Assembly: GCA_031551875.1 (NCBI GenBank)
Contig: JAVBNA010000016.1
Location: 4,237 to 68,236 of the forward strand
Length of the DNA: 64,000 nt
Reading direction: 5' to 3'
DNA from: JAVBNA01 sp031551875
GTDB taxonomy: Bacteria > Bacillota > Clostridia > Oscillospirales > Acutalibacteraceae
The notes beneath the pieces were generated by a model. The model worked only from the letters and a program-made list of their open reading frames with translations. It made no database searches and was not told the origin of the DNA. The translations under genes and the position numbers were made by a program. Below are positions 52,668 to 60,512 of this stretch, one piece after another (position 1 is the first letter of the stretch; each line of letters begins with the position of its first letter).

Positions 52668-53843
52668 TCAGTCGGGGCAGACGCTGCTGAACACCTCCAC
52701 GGGAACGCCGCCCCGCTTATAGATGCGCGCCACCCGTTTGCCCACCATGCACACCATCTCATAGTTGATGGTGCCGTGCAGGCGCGCGAGCTCATCCACC
52801 GGGAGCCCCTCGCCGAATACGACGACCTCCTCGCCGGTGCTGACGCCGGGCACTTCGGTCACGTCGAGCATAAGCTGATCCATACACACCCTGCCCACTA
52901 TTTTAACACGCCGTCCGTGCAGAAGCATGTCGGCTTTGCCCGAAAAAGCGCGGGGGTAGCCGTCGGCGTACCCGATGGGCACGGTGGCAATGCGCATGGG
53001 CTTCTCCACGCGGTAGGTGCACCCGTAGCTGACCGTACCGCCGGGCGCCGACTCCTTGAGAAGCGCCACAACGCTTTTGAGCGTCATGACCGGCTGTAAG
53101 GGCAGCACCAACCTGAGCTTTTCCGACGGGTACAGCCCGTACAGCATGATGCCCGGGCGCACCAGGTCAAGGTGCATGTCGGGATAAGCCAGAATCCCGC
53201 CGCTGTTGCAGCAGTGGCACAGCGCAAACCTGAGGCCCCGCCCGCACAGCGCGTCGCGCACCTCGCAAAAGCAGGCGAACTGCGCCCGCGTAAAGGCCTC
53301 CCCCTCCGCGCCCTCATCCGACACGGCGAAGTGGGTGAACAGCCCTGTGGCGCTGAGCCCCGGCAGACGGCAAATGCGTTCGAGCGAGTCAAGTGTCTCC
53401 GCCCGGCGGTCGTGGCTCTGATAAATGAGCCCCATACGGTTCATGCCGGTGTCCACCTTGATATGTACGTCAAGCGTCACGCCGCTGTCCTGTGCGCAGG
53501 CCGAAAGCTCGAGGGCATACTCCTCGGACAGCACCGCCTGGGTCAGGGAGAGATCGCAAAGCTTTTCGGCGTACTGCGGCGGGGTGTAGCCCAGCACAAA
53601 AATGGGCGTTTCGATGCCATGCGCACGCAGCTGGGCGCCCTCCTCCAAATTGGATACGCCGAGCCAGTCTGCGCCGCACTGCGCGAGTGTCCGCGCAACC
53701 GGCACCGCGCCGTGGCCGTAGGCGTCCGCCTTGACCACGCACATGGTCTTACAGCCCGGACGCAGATGCCCTTTGACCGACGAAAAATTAAATTCCAGTG
53801 CGTCCAGATCAATCTCCGCCCATGTCCGTTTGAGAAAATCCAT
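52668..53843 (-). CDS. alr: Alanine racemase
   Basis: 391 residues, PLP-dependent conversion of L- to D-alanine for peptidoglycan. PLP-binding Lys in CVVKADAYGHGA near residue 39, substrate-site motif KVDTGMNRMG, catalytic Tyr in SYGCTYRVEKPMRIATVPIG followed by YADGYPRAF, and C-terminal beta domain with GRVCMDQLMLDVT. Normal length. ATG preceded by AGGGGTGG. It lies 45 bases upstream of the GH2-like gene on the same strand, possibly cotranscribed. Confidence 0.95.
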   Translation of the reverse strand: MDFLKRTWAEIDLDALEFNFSSVKGHLRPGCKTMCVVKADAYGHGAVPVARTLAQCGADWLGVSNLEEGAQLRAHGIETPIFVLGYTPPQYAEKLCDLSLTQAVLSEEYALELSACAQDSGVTLDVHIKVDTGMNRMGLIYQSHDRRAETLDSLERICRLPGLSATGLFTHFAVSDEGAEGEAFTRAQFACFCEVRDALCGRGLRFALCHCCNSGGILAYPDMHLDLVRPGIMLYGLYPSEKLRLVLPLQPVMTLKSVVALLKESAPGGTVSYGCTYRVEKPMRIATVPIGYADGYPRAFSGKADMLLHGRRVKIVGRVCMDQLMLDVTEVPGVSTGEEVVVFGEGLPVDELARLHGTINYEMVCMVGKRVARIYKRGGVPVEVFSSVCPD

Positions 53844-54043
53844 AAACAGCCACCCCTGACTTTTTTATGATCAAAATTTCGCAGATTCTATTATATCCCT
53901 CTTTCCCGCCGCGCGTCAACTTGGAGATTGTTTCCCGGCAAAAAACGCGCATTTTTTTGCCGCCCAGTGCATATAATGATTAACATGCGTTTCGAAAAGT
54001 TCCGTCGGAATGCTGCGCAATGAATGCTTTTGGAGGTGAAAAT

Positions 54044-54178
54044 ATGGAAAACATTTCTCAAGTCGATTCCTTTTCCGCCTGTGACCCCCTGTGGGCACCT
54101 GCTCCTGTACAAAATATATCCGGGGATGTGGACGACATGATCTTTGACGGAGAGGACTGGCATTGCAGCGAACGGTGA
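54044..54178 (+). CDS. Possible 44-residue peptide
   Basis: MENISQVDSFSACDPLWAPA through DDMIFDGEDWHCSER, acidic with two Cys. The ATG has a very good ribosome binding site (GGAGG seven bases upstream), which is the reason to list it. No family recognised. It is divergent from alr and precedes a zinc-knuckle-like repeat and a strong terminator, so a short transcript 54.0-54.45 kb is plausible. Confidence 0.45.
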   Translation: MENISQVDSFSACDPLWAPAPVQNISGDVDDMIFDGEDWHCSER

Positions 54179-54280
54179 ACACACCTCTCAACACCCTTTC
54201 GGCCGGCATTTGCAATGTGAATGTGGTCGTCATGATCATATAAGCAATTCTTGTCGTTTGAACCGAGGAAATTCATATGG

Positions 54281-54411
54281 ATGGTAACCGATTATTCCCA
54301 ATGCCCTTACTGCGAACATACAAAAAATGTTCTGCCTTAAATCCATTTTGCGTTCTGTGGTGACGATTATGACAGCGATTATCCCAAATGCCCCTACTGC
54401 GGCCATACAAA
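54281..54411 (+). pseudogene. Duplicated CPYC zinc-knuckle remnant
   Basis: Two similar segments, 54290-54323 and 54377-54411, encode DYSQCPYCEHTK and DYPKCPYCGHTN in different phases separated by a stop. The first has an ATG (54281) but ends after 19 residues. They look like a duplicated and broken zinc-binding tail of a small gene. The terminator at 54414-54452 follows directly. Confidence 0.4.
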
Positions 54412-54413
54412 TT

Positions 54414-54452
54414 AAAGGGTTGGAAGAAACTCACCGTTTCTTCCAACCCTTT
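54414..54452. terminator. Strong terminator downstream of the small plus-strand genes
   Basis: 17-bp stem (54414-54430 with 54436-54452) followed by a T-run on the plus strand. It may also serve the minus-strand glutamate dehydrogenase gene that ends at 54472. Confidence 0.8.
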
Positions 54453-54471
54453 TTTATTTCTGCCTATACTC

Positions 54472-55758
54472 TTACGAAACCCAGCCGCGCAGCTTCACCG
54501 CGTCAGCAACACGGTTGATCGCGATCACATAGGCCGCGTCGCGCAGGTAGAGGTCGCGCTCCTTCGCCAGCTCGTACACTGCCGAGAAAGCCTTGGACAT
54601 CGCGTAGTTGAGCTTTTCAAGCACTTCTTCACGGCTCCAGAAGTAGTTCATGTTGCACTGTACCTGCTCGAAATAGCTGCAGGTCACGCCGCCGGCGTTG
54701 CACAGGAAATCGGGGATGAGCAGGATGCCCTTATCGCGGATGAGCTTGTCGCAGTCAGGCGTGGTGGGGCCGTTGGCCGCCTCACAGATGATTTTGACCT
54801 TGTCGGAGATGTTGCCGAACACCGCGGGGGTGATCTGGTTCTCCAGCGCGGCGGGGATCAGGATGTCCACCTCTTCAGAAAGCCACGCGTCGCCGGGCAG
54901 AACCTCATAGCCGAGCGCCTGCGCCTTTTCCTTGTCAATGCTGCCGTAGGAATCCTTGATAGAAACCAGCTGCTCAATGTCACAGCCGTTCTTATTGCGG
55001 AAGGTGTAGGCCGTGCGGTCGCCCTGATCCCAGCAGGAGACGCAGATGACCTTGCCGCCCAGCTCGGTGTACAGCCGCGCGGCGTATTCCGCCACGTTGC
55101 CGAAGCCCTGAATGCTCGCAGAGGTGTCCTTCGGGTCAATGCCCTCGCATTTGAGCAGGTCTCTGAGCGTGTAGACGGCGCCGTAGCCGGTCGCCTCGGT
55201 GCGTCCGAGCGAGCCGCCCATGCCCACCGGCTTGCCGGTGATGACGCCGGGGTATTTGCCGCCCGAAAGAGCTTCATATTCGTCGAGCATCCACAACATG
55301 TGCTGCCCATTTGTCATGACATCGGGCGCGGGCCCATCGATGTTGGGGCCGATCTGGCTGTACAGCTGACGGATATAGCCGCGGCACAGGCGCTCCTGTT
55401 CGGTCATGGACAGGTTGTGCGGGTCGCAGATGACGCCGCCCTTGCCGCCGCCCAGCGGGATGTCCACAACGGCGCATTTCCATGTCATCCACATGGACAG
55501 CGCACGCACGGTGTCGGCGGTCTCGTGGGGATGGAAGCGAATGCCGCCCTTGGCCGGGCCACACGCGTCGTTGTGCTTGATGCGGAACGCCTTAAACACC
55601 TTGGTGGTGCCGTCGTCCATTTTGACCGGGATGGTGAAATGAAATTCCTTCATGGGCGCTCTGAGCAGGTCACGGGTACCCCCGCTGAGCTCAAGAAGAT
55701 CCGCCACCTTGTCAAACTGGGCCTGCGCGTTTTCAAACGGATTGTAGGATGCTGCCAT
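54472..55758 (-). CDS. gdhA: Glutamate dehydrogenase
   Basis: 428 residues, NAD(P)-dependent interconversion of glutamate and 2-oxoglutarate plus ammonia. GPAKGGIRFHP, catalytic Lys region VDIPLGGGKGGVICDP, GPAPDVMTNGQHM, GMGGSLGRTEATGYG, nucleotide-binding ASIQGFGNVAEYAARL and EAANGPTTP are all family motifs. Length fits the short hexameric class common in clostridia. In fermenters it serves mainly glutamate catabolism; cofactor preference cannot be read with certainty. GGAGGG before ATG; apparently monocistronic. Confidence 0.95.
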   Translation of the reverse strand: MAASYNPFENAQAQFDKVADLLELSGGTRDLLRAPMKEFHFTIPVKMDDGTTKVFKAFRIKHNDACGPAKGGIRFHPHETADTVRALSMWMTWKCAVVDIPLGGGKGGVICDPHNLSMTEQERLCRGYIRQLYSQIGPNIDGPAPDVMTNGQHMLWMLDEYEALSGGKYPGVITGKPVGMGGSLGRTEATGYGAVYTLRDLLKCEGIDPKDTSASIQGFGNVAEYAARLYTELGGKVICVSCWDQGDRTAYTFRNKNGCDIEQLVSIKDSYGSIDKEKAQALGYEVLPGDAWLSEEVDILIPAALENQITPAVFGNISDKVKIICEAANGPTTPDCDKLIRDKGILLIPDFLCNAGGVTCSYFEQVQCNMNYFWSREEVLEKLNYAMSKAFSAVYELAKERDLYLRDAAYVIAINRVADAVKLRGWVS

Positions 55759-55858
55759 AACTATGCCCTCCTGTACTATTTATTATCTTTTAGTATACGT
55801 TTTGCTGTGCGAGAAGTCAACAGAAAAATGACGGAAATCATTTTCAAAACTTCATTTT

Positions 55859-57994
55859 TTACGTTTTCTTCACATTTTCAGCATCCTGCTTCGCCCGTCC
55901 AAAATCGGCCCGGGCAAGCTCGTATTCGTGCATATTGGCAAAAAGCGCCCCCCGCCCCCGGTAGATCACCGCCTTCATTTCGCGCACCTCAGGGGAATCG
56001 GCCAGCATTCCAAGGACGTTCAGCGACCGCCCGTAGTGGCGGGCCACCTCCGCGTAAAGATGTTTTTCGAGCGCACACAGGGTATTGCCCAACCGGTAGT
56101 GGGCATTGGCCAGCCGCTCCAGATCCTCCTTGCGGTCGATGCGTTCGTACAGCTCGATCGCATCCTTATAGTATGAAGCCGCCTCATTATAATTCTTCAT
56201 TTCTTCGCACAGCCGCCCCGCGCACAGATAGTCGCCCGCCAGCACGCTGTCCACGGTGTGTCCCTTCTCAAGCAGTGCCTGACGCAGCGGAATGGCCTGC
56301 TGCAAAAGAGTGAGCGCCTCCCCGCGCTTTTCCTCCGCCATCAGGCAATCGCTCTGCCCCTGAAGCATGCGAGCCAGAAGCGCCTGCGTCGCGTCGGTCT
56401 GGGACAGCCCCTGAAGCAGCGTGACGGCGCGTGCAAAGTCTGCCCGTGCGTCCCCGTAGGCGCTCCGCGCGAAGAGCAGCCGTCCGCGCCGCTCTAGGAT
56501 CCGAACCTTATGCTCGGCCACCCATGTACGCTCCCCCTGCGGGCAGGCGGCTGCAAACTGCCGTGCGCACTCAAGCGCCTGCGTGTATTTTCCCTCCGCC
56601 TGGGCAAACTGCTTCTGCCCGTCATAGAGCTTGCCCCACTCGAAGTAAACCTCCTGCTCCATGAGGCTGTGGCGGGCGGGCGATTCCTGCGCCGCCTCCA
56701 GCACGAGCGTCTCCGCCCGCTTCAGATCCTTCTCCGCCTCCCCTAGCCCTTTCAGACGGTTTGCCGTCTCGGCGCGGTTGACATAGACGCTCACGAGATT
56801 GAGCGTCCCCTGCCGCCCCCGCCGGGCGGACATCGACTCATACAGGCGGATGGCCTCGCTGTAGTCGTCGTATTCCTCAGCAAAATGACTGCACTGATAC
56901 TGCTCAATGCCGCGCCGGCTGTAGAGCAGTGCGCACGCGGCGTCCGATCCCCCGTCCCTGTCCCCGCACAGCACATCCAGCGCAAAGGTCAGGATTTCCA
57001 CCGCCTTCTCCCCCGGAAGCCCGGCGGCGCTGACCAGCCGCGCGCCGTCGAGATGGGCGGCCGCGATGTCATGGATGCGCTGGGGGGTTTGTTCGCAGGC
57101 AATCGCCGCCCGCCCCGCCTCCAGATAAAAGTCCACCGCCGAAAGAAGGTCGTCCTCCCGCTCGGCGCATTTTCCCAGACCCATCGCAATCGAAAATTCC
57201 AAGCCCGCCTCCCGCTTCTCCCCCGCCATGCGGTCGGCGCGCAGAAAGGCCGCCTTGGCGCGCGTCAGGTCGGACTGCATGAGCCACTGCTCTCCCATCT
57301 GAATCACCGCCGCCACCGCGTACGTCCAGAGGCTTTGTTCCTTCGTGCTCGAATAGAGCGCCGCCACAAGCTCCAGACAGTCGCGGCTCAGCCCATAGTC
57401 CCCGCCCTGCCGGGCGTACTCCGCCGCCCGCATCAGCCACTGCGCCCGTTCGGGCAGGTCGCTGTCGGGCAGGGCCTCCGCATGGTCAAGCAGGGTATGC
57501 GCCGCTTGAATACAGTGCCCCTGCCCCGCCTGGCTTTCGGCCGTTTCCGCCACAAGCGCCTGAAGCGCATGAGGGGGAATCTCCCCCTCCTTTGTGCGCT
57601 GTGCAAACTGGGCGGCGGTCAAAAAGCGCTCGGTTGCTTCTGCATAATGCTCCTGCACCGCCTCCCGGCGTCCCTCCTGTCCGTACAGGTATAAGAGATA
57701 GCCGCACAGGGAAAGGGGCGCATGGCTTGGCGCGCCCGAAAACCGCGCACAGCATTCGTGCTCCTCGGCGGCGCGCTGTGTGCGTCCCAGCGCCGTATAC
57801 AGGTCAGCGAGCGCCGTGTGCAGTGACACCGCGTAATGACGCTCCTCCAGTGAGGGGCTGCCCTGATCGATGCGATTCAGCTGTGTCAAAAGCAAAGCCT
57901 CCGCCTTTTCTCCCTGCGTGGCAAAATCCATTTTGGACACGCGGGCCAGTGTTTTGTTGACGCGGCGCTGGCGCGCCTGTGTTGTATTGCCCAC
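55859..57994 (-). CDS. Large TPR-repeat protein
   Basis: About 711 residues built of tetratricopeptide repeats, for example YAVSLHTALADLYTALGRTQ, YFEWGKLYDGQKQFAQAEGKY and NYNEAASYYKDAIELYERID, with no catalytic domain, TM or signal. I choose the GTG at 57994 because AGAGGTG lies six bases upstream; a GTG three codons earlier is too close to any ribosome binding site. It follows the lipoprotein gene by about 20 bases and is likely cotranscribed. Probable cytoplasmic scaffold; partners unknown. Confidence 0.8.
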   Translation of the reverse strand: MGNTTQARQRRVNKTLARVSKMDFATQGEKAEALLLTQLNRIDQGSPSLEERHYAVSLHTALADLYTALGRTQRAAEEHECCARFSGAPSHAPLSLCGYLLYLYGQEGRREAVQEHYAEATERFLTAAQFAQRTKEGEIPPHALQALVAETAESQAGQGHCIQAAHTLLDHAEALPDSDLPERAQWLMRAAEYARQGGDYGLSRDCLELVAALYSSTKEQSLWTYAVAAVIQMGEQWLMQSDLTRAKAAFLRADRMAGEKREAGLEFSIAMGLGKCAEREDDLLSAVDFYLEAGRAAIACEQTPQRIHDIAAAHLDGARLVSAAGLPGEKAVEILTFALDVLCGDRDGGSDAACALLYSRRGIEQYQCSHFAEEYDDYSEAIRLYESMSARRGRQGTLNLVSVYVNRAETANRLKGLGEAEKDLKRAETLVLEAAQESPARHSLMEQEVYFEWGKLYDGQKQFAQAEGKYTQALECARQFAAACPQGERTWVAEHKVRILERRGRLLFARSAYGDARADFARAVTLLQGLSQTDATQALLARMLQGQSDCLMAEEKRGEALTLLQQAIPLRQALLEKGHTVDSVLAGDYLCAGRLCEEMKNYNEAASYYKDAIELYERIDRKEDLERLANAHYRLGNTLCALEKHLYAEVARHYGRSLNVLGMLADSPEVREMKAVIYRGRGALFANMHEYELARADFGRAKQDAENVKKT

Positions 57995-58012
57995 GGCGTC
58001 CACCTCTTTCTT

Positions 58013-58492
58013 TTATTTCCCGGACGGCACGTCCCGCAGCAGGGCGGAAATCTCCAGCGCACACTCGTCGGTTTCGTCGTTTTGCGGGCTTTTTGTGTCA
58101 TAGCGGATCGCGCCAAGTGCCTCAAGCTGCTGTGCGGTGAAGGGCACGCATACAAACGCCTCGCCCCGCGCGGGAATGGTTTCCTGCACCCTGTACCCAT
58201 AGAACGCTTCCCCGCCGCGGATCACTGACGCGCCGTCAGCCGGCAGAAAGGCGATGTCGGTGGTGCCGGAAAAGGGGATTTCATAGCCGCTCGGGTTTTT
58301 CACCCGCACAACGAGCAGATAGGGCGTATACCCCTCCGTAAGATTCTGGAGCTGTACGCCGTCGAGCGGCATGACCGCCTCGGGCGTGACAAACACACCC
58401 TCTCCGCGCTCCCCCTGCCCGCAGGAGCACAGCAGGGCGAAAAAGACGCACAGCAGGACGAATGCAGCGGTTCTGAAAGCGGTTCGGTTCAT
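58013..58492 (-). CDS. Lipoprotein of unknown function
   Basis: 159 residues from MNRTAFRTAAFVLLCVFFAL with lipobox LLCSC and a mature beta-rich domain (VQLQNLTEGYTPYLLVVRVK, VRVQETIPARGEAFVCVPF; the second segment is approximate). The ATG at 58492 has GGAGG eight bases before it; an upstream in-frame TTG would include this site. It resembles small secreted DUF-type domains that sit at the cell surface, but I cannot name the family. In operon with the TPR gene. Confidence 0.7.
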   Translation of the reverse strand: MNRTAFRTAAFVLLCVFFALLCSCGQGERGEGVFVTPEAVMPLDGVQLQNLTEGYTPYLLVVRVKNPSGYEIPFSGTTDIAFLPADGASVIRGGEAFYGYRVQETIPARGEAFVCVPFTAQQLEALGAIRYDTKSPQNDETDECALEISALLRDVPSGK

Positions 58493-58671
58493 CTTTGCCT
58501 CCAAGGATTTTTTATTGCGTTAGTTCTTTATTTTTATTGTAACAAAAACAGCGCGCAGTTTCAACCACACATCCGGATTTGGGGAAATGCCGTAAAAATA
58601 CGCAATATTTTTGCTTTTCGGGCAATACTAAAAGAATCAAATCAAAACAATCTGTAACTCTGGAGGCAGAC

Positions 58672-60447
58672 ATGAACCATACATTTACCCTGGAAGCGCA
58701 CGACGACGGCACCTTTAGCGTGGTGGTCAACTACGCGACGCGTGAGGACGCCAATTTCAGCCTGGATTTTTTTGCCCCGGAAAATATTAAAAAATACCGA
58801 GACAACATCGCCGACGCGATCAAAGCGCGCTATAAGGACATCACTGTCAAGGCGGTCAAGGTAATGATAGCGGGCGTGCTGGTCGCCACCATCCCGCTGA
58901 GCATGATGCTGAGCGCCTCGGCCGCCGACCGGTACAGCATGGCCTATTTCAACGGCGGAACCGCCGCCCAGCAGATCTCCTATGTCAACCGCACAAACAG
59001 CGCGATTCAGACCGTGTCACCCAGCTACTTTGACCTGAACACCGACGGCTCGCTCAAGCTCAACACGCCCAGCACGCAGCTCATCAATACCATGCACGGG
59101 CAGAATGTCAGAGTCGTGCCTTATCTCAGCAACCACTGGGATCGCGCCAAGGGACGAGCCGCTCTGAATAATTATAAGCAGCTGGCGGCGGATGTGGCCG
59201 CGAACATCCAGAAGTACAACCTGGACGGCGTCAACGTGGACATCGAAAATGTCACCGAAACCAGCCGCGCCCAGTACAGCGCCTTCATGGCCGAGCTGCG
59301 CCGCCTGATTCCCGCTGACAAGGAGGTATCGGTAGCGGTCGCGGCCAATCCAAACGGCTGGAACACAGGCTGGCACGGCTCCTACGATTACAAGGAGCTA
59401 GCCAAAAGCTCCGACTACCTGATGGTCATGACCTATGACGAGCACTGGAACGGCGGCGATGCGGGACCGGTGGCGTCTCTCAGCTTTGTGGAGAAGTCCA
59501 TCCAATATGCCCTCAAAAATACCACGCCCGACAAGATTCTGGTCGGCCTGCCCTTCTTCGGACGGATCTGGAGCGATGACGGACGCTTCGTGGGCGACGG
59601 TCTCAACCTGTCCACCGTGGACAAGCTGCTGGCAAACCACAGCGCCACGGTCACCTATGATAATGCCTCACAGTCGCCCAAAGCGGAGATCGTGGTCAAA
59701 GAGGGCGATCCAGTGTCCACGGTGGGCGGACGAATTCTGGCGCCCGGACGGTATGTGGTGTGGTATGAAAACGACCAGTCGATTGCCGCCAAGCTGGCAC
59801 TGGTGGAAAAGTACGACCTCAAGGGCGCGGGCTCGTGGGCGCTTGGGCAGGAGCCGGGCTCCATCTGGAACAACTACGGCAATTGGATCGGCGGCGGCAC
59901 AAGCACAACGGCAACCACCGCGCCCGATCCCTCAAAGGAGGATCCCGCAGGCAGTGCAACCGCCGACAGCGCCCCGTCGGGCGCCCAGACAGGAAACGCG
60001 GCGGGCATCGCGCTGCGCGTGAATTCCCGCCAAGCCATCGTGGGCGGTAAGGTGAGCGGCATTGATCAGAACGGCTCCTCCCCCTACATTCTCGGCGGCA
60101 GGGCTATGATCCCGCTGCGCTTTACATCGGAGCAGATGGGCGCATCGGTCAAATGGGTCAGCAACACAAAGCCCGTGATCATCCGGTACGGCTCGACGGT
60201 CGTGTCGCTGACGGCGGGCAGCCGCACCCTCACCGTGACGAAAAACGGCGTGAGCACAAAAAGGGAAATTGACCAGGCGCCGGTGATCAAAGGGGGACGC
60301 GTCTATGTCCCGCTGCGCGACGTCGCCGAAGCACTCGGCTTCAGCGTGTACTACGACGATTCCACCCGCGTGGTCCTGATGTCCGAGCAGCCTCTCACAG
60401 CCGCTGTGCGCGCCGCGTGGGTGCAGGACGCTGCCAGTCGGCTGTAA
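58672..60447 (+). CDS. Exported GH18-family glycosidase with stalk domain
   Basis: 591 residues from MNHTFTLEAHDDGTFS (ATG after GGAGG). An unusual N-terminal segment of about 60 residues precedes the hydrophobic signal or anchor (about 63-84, VMIAGVLVATIPLSMMLSASA). GH18 domain about 90-400 with NLDGVNVDIENVT, where the last E of D-x-D-x-E is the catalytic acid as in spore-cortex SleL/YaaH-type enzymes, and YLMVMTYDEHW. A Thr/Pro/Ser linker leads to a Cu_amine_oxidN1-type domain about 445-570 and a short helix. Expected to cut N-acetylglucosaminyl bonds in peptidoglycan. The adjacent spoIIE gene makes a sporulation or germination role attractive, but no LysM domain is present. Confidence 0.85.
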   Translation: MNHTFTLEAHDDGTFSVVVNYATREDANFSLDFFAPENIKKYRDNIADAIKARYKDITVKAVKVMIAGVLVATIPLSMMLSASAADRYSMAYFNGGTAAQQISYVNRTNSAIQTVSPSYFDLNTDGSLKLNTPSTQLINTMHGQNVRVVPYLSNHWDRAKGRAALNNYKQLAADVAANIQKYNLDGVNVDIENVTETSRAQYSAFMAELRRLIPADKEVSVAVAANPNGWNTGWHGSYDYKELAKSSDYLMVMTYDEHWNGGDAGPVASLSFVEKSIQYALKNTTPDKILVGLPFFGRIWSDDGRFVGDGLNLSTVDKLLANHSATVTYDNASQSPKAEIVVKEGDPVSTVGGRILAPGRYVVWYENDQSIAAKLALVEKYDLKGAGSWALGQEPGSIWNNYGNWIGGGTSTTATTAPDPSKEDPAGSATADSAPSGAQTGNAAGIALRVNSRQAIVGGKVSGIDQNGSSPYILGGRAMIPLRFTSEQMGASVKWVSNTKPVIIRYGSTVVSLTAGSRTLTVTKNGVSTKREIDQAPVIKGGRVYVPLRDVAEALGFSVYYDDSTRVVLMSEQPLTAAVRAAWVQDAASRL

Positions 60448-60456
60448 ACAAGAATG

Positions 60457-60493
60457 AAAATGGCTGCAGGGTTTTCCCCCGCAGCCATTTTTT
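60457..60493. terminator. Bidirectional terminator between the GH18 and spoIIE genes
   Basis: Stem AAAATGGCTGC/GCAGCCATTTT extended by AGGG/CCCC, with T-run on one side and A-run on the other, between convergent genes. Confidence 0.75.
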
Positions 60494-60512
60494 CTATATC
60501 GAAACTGCCGAC

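Noticed and set aside
54388..56313. Plus-strand open frame of 641 codons
   Set aside because: Antisense to glutamate dehydrogenase and the TPR gene; no ribosome binding site and no recognisable domain.
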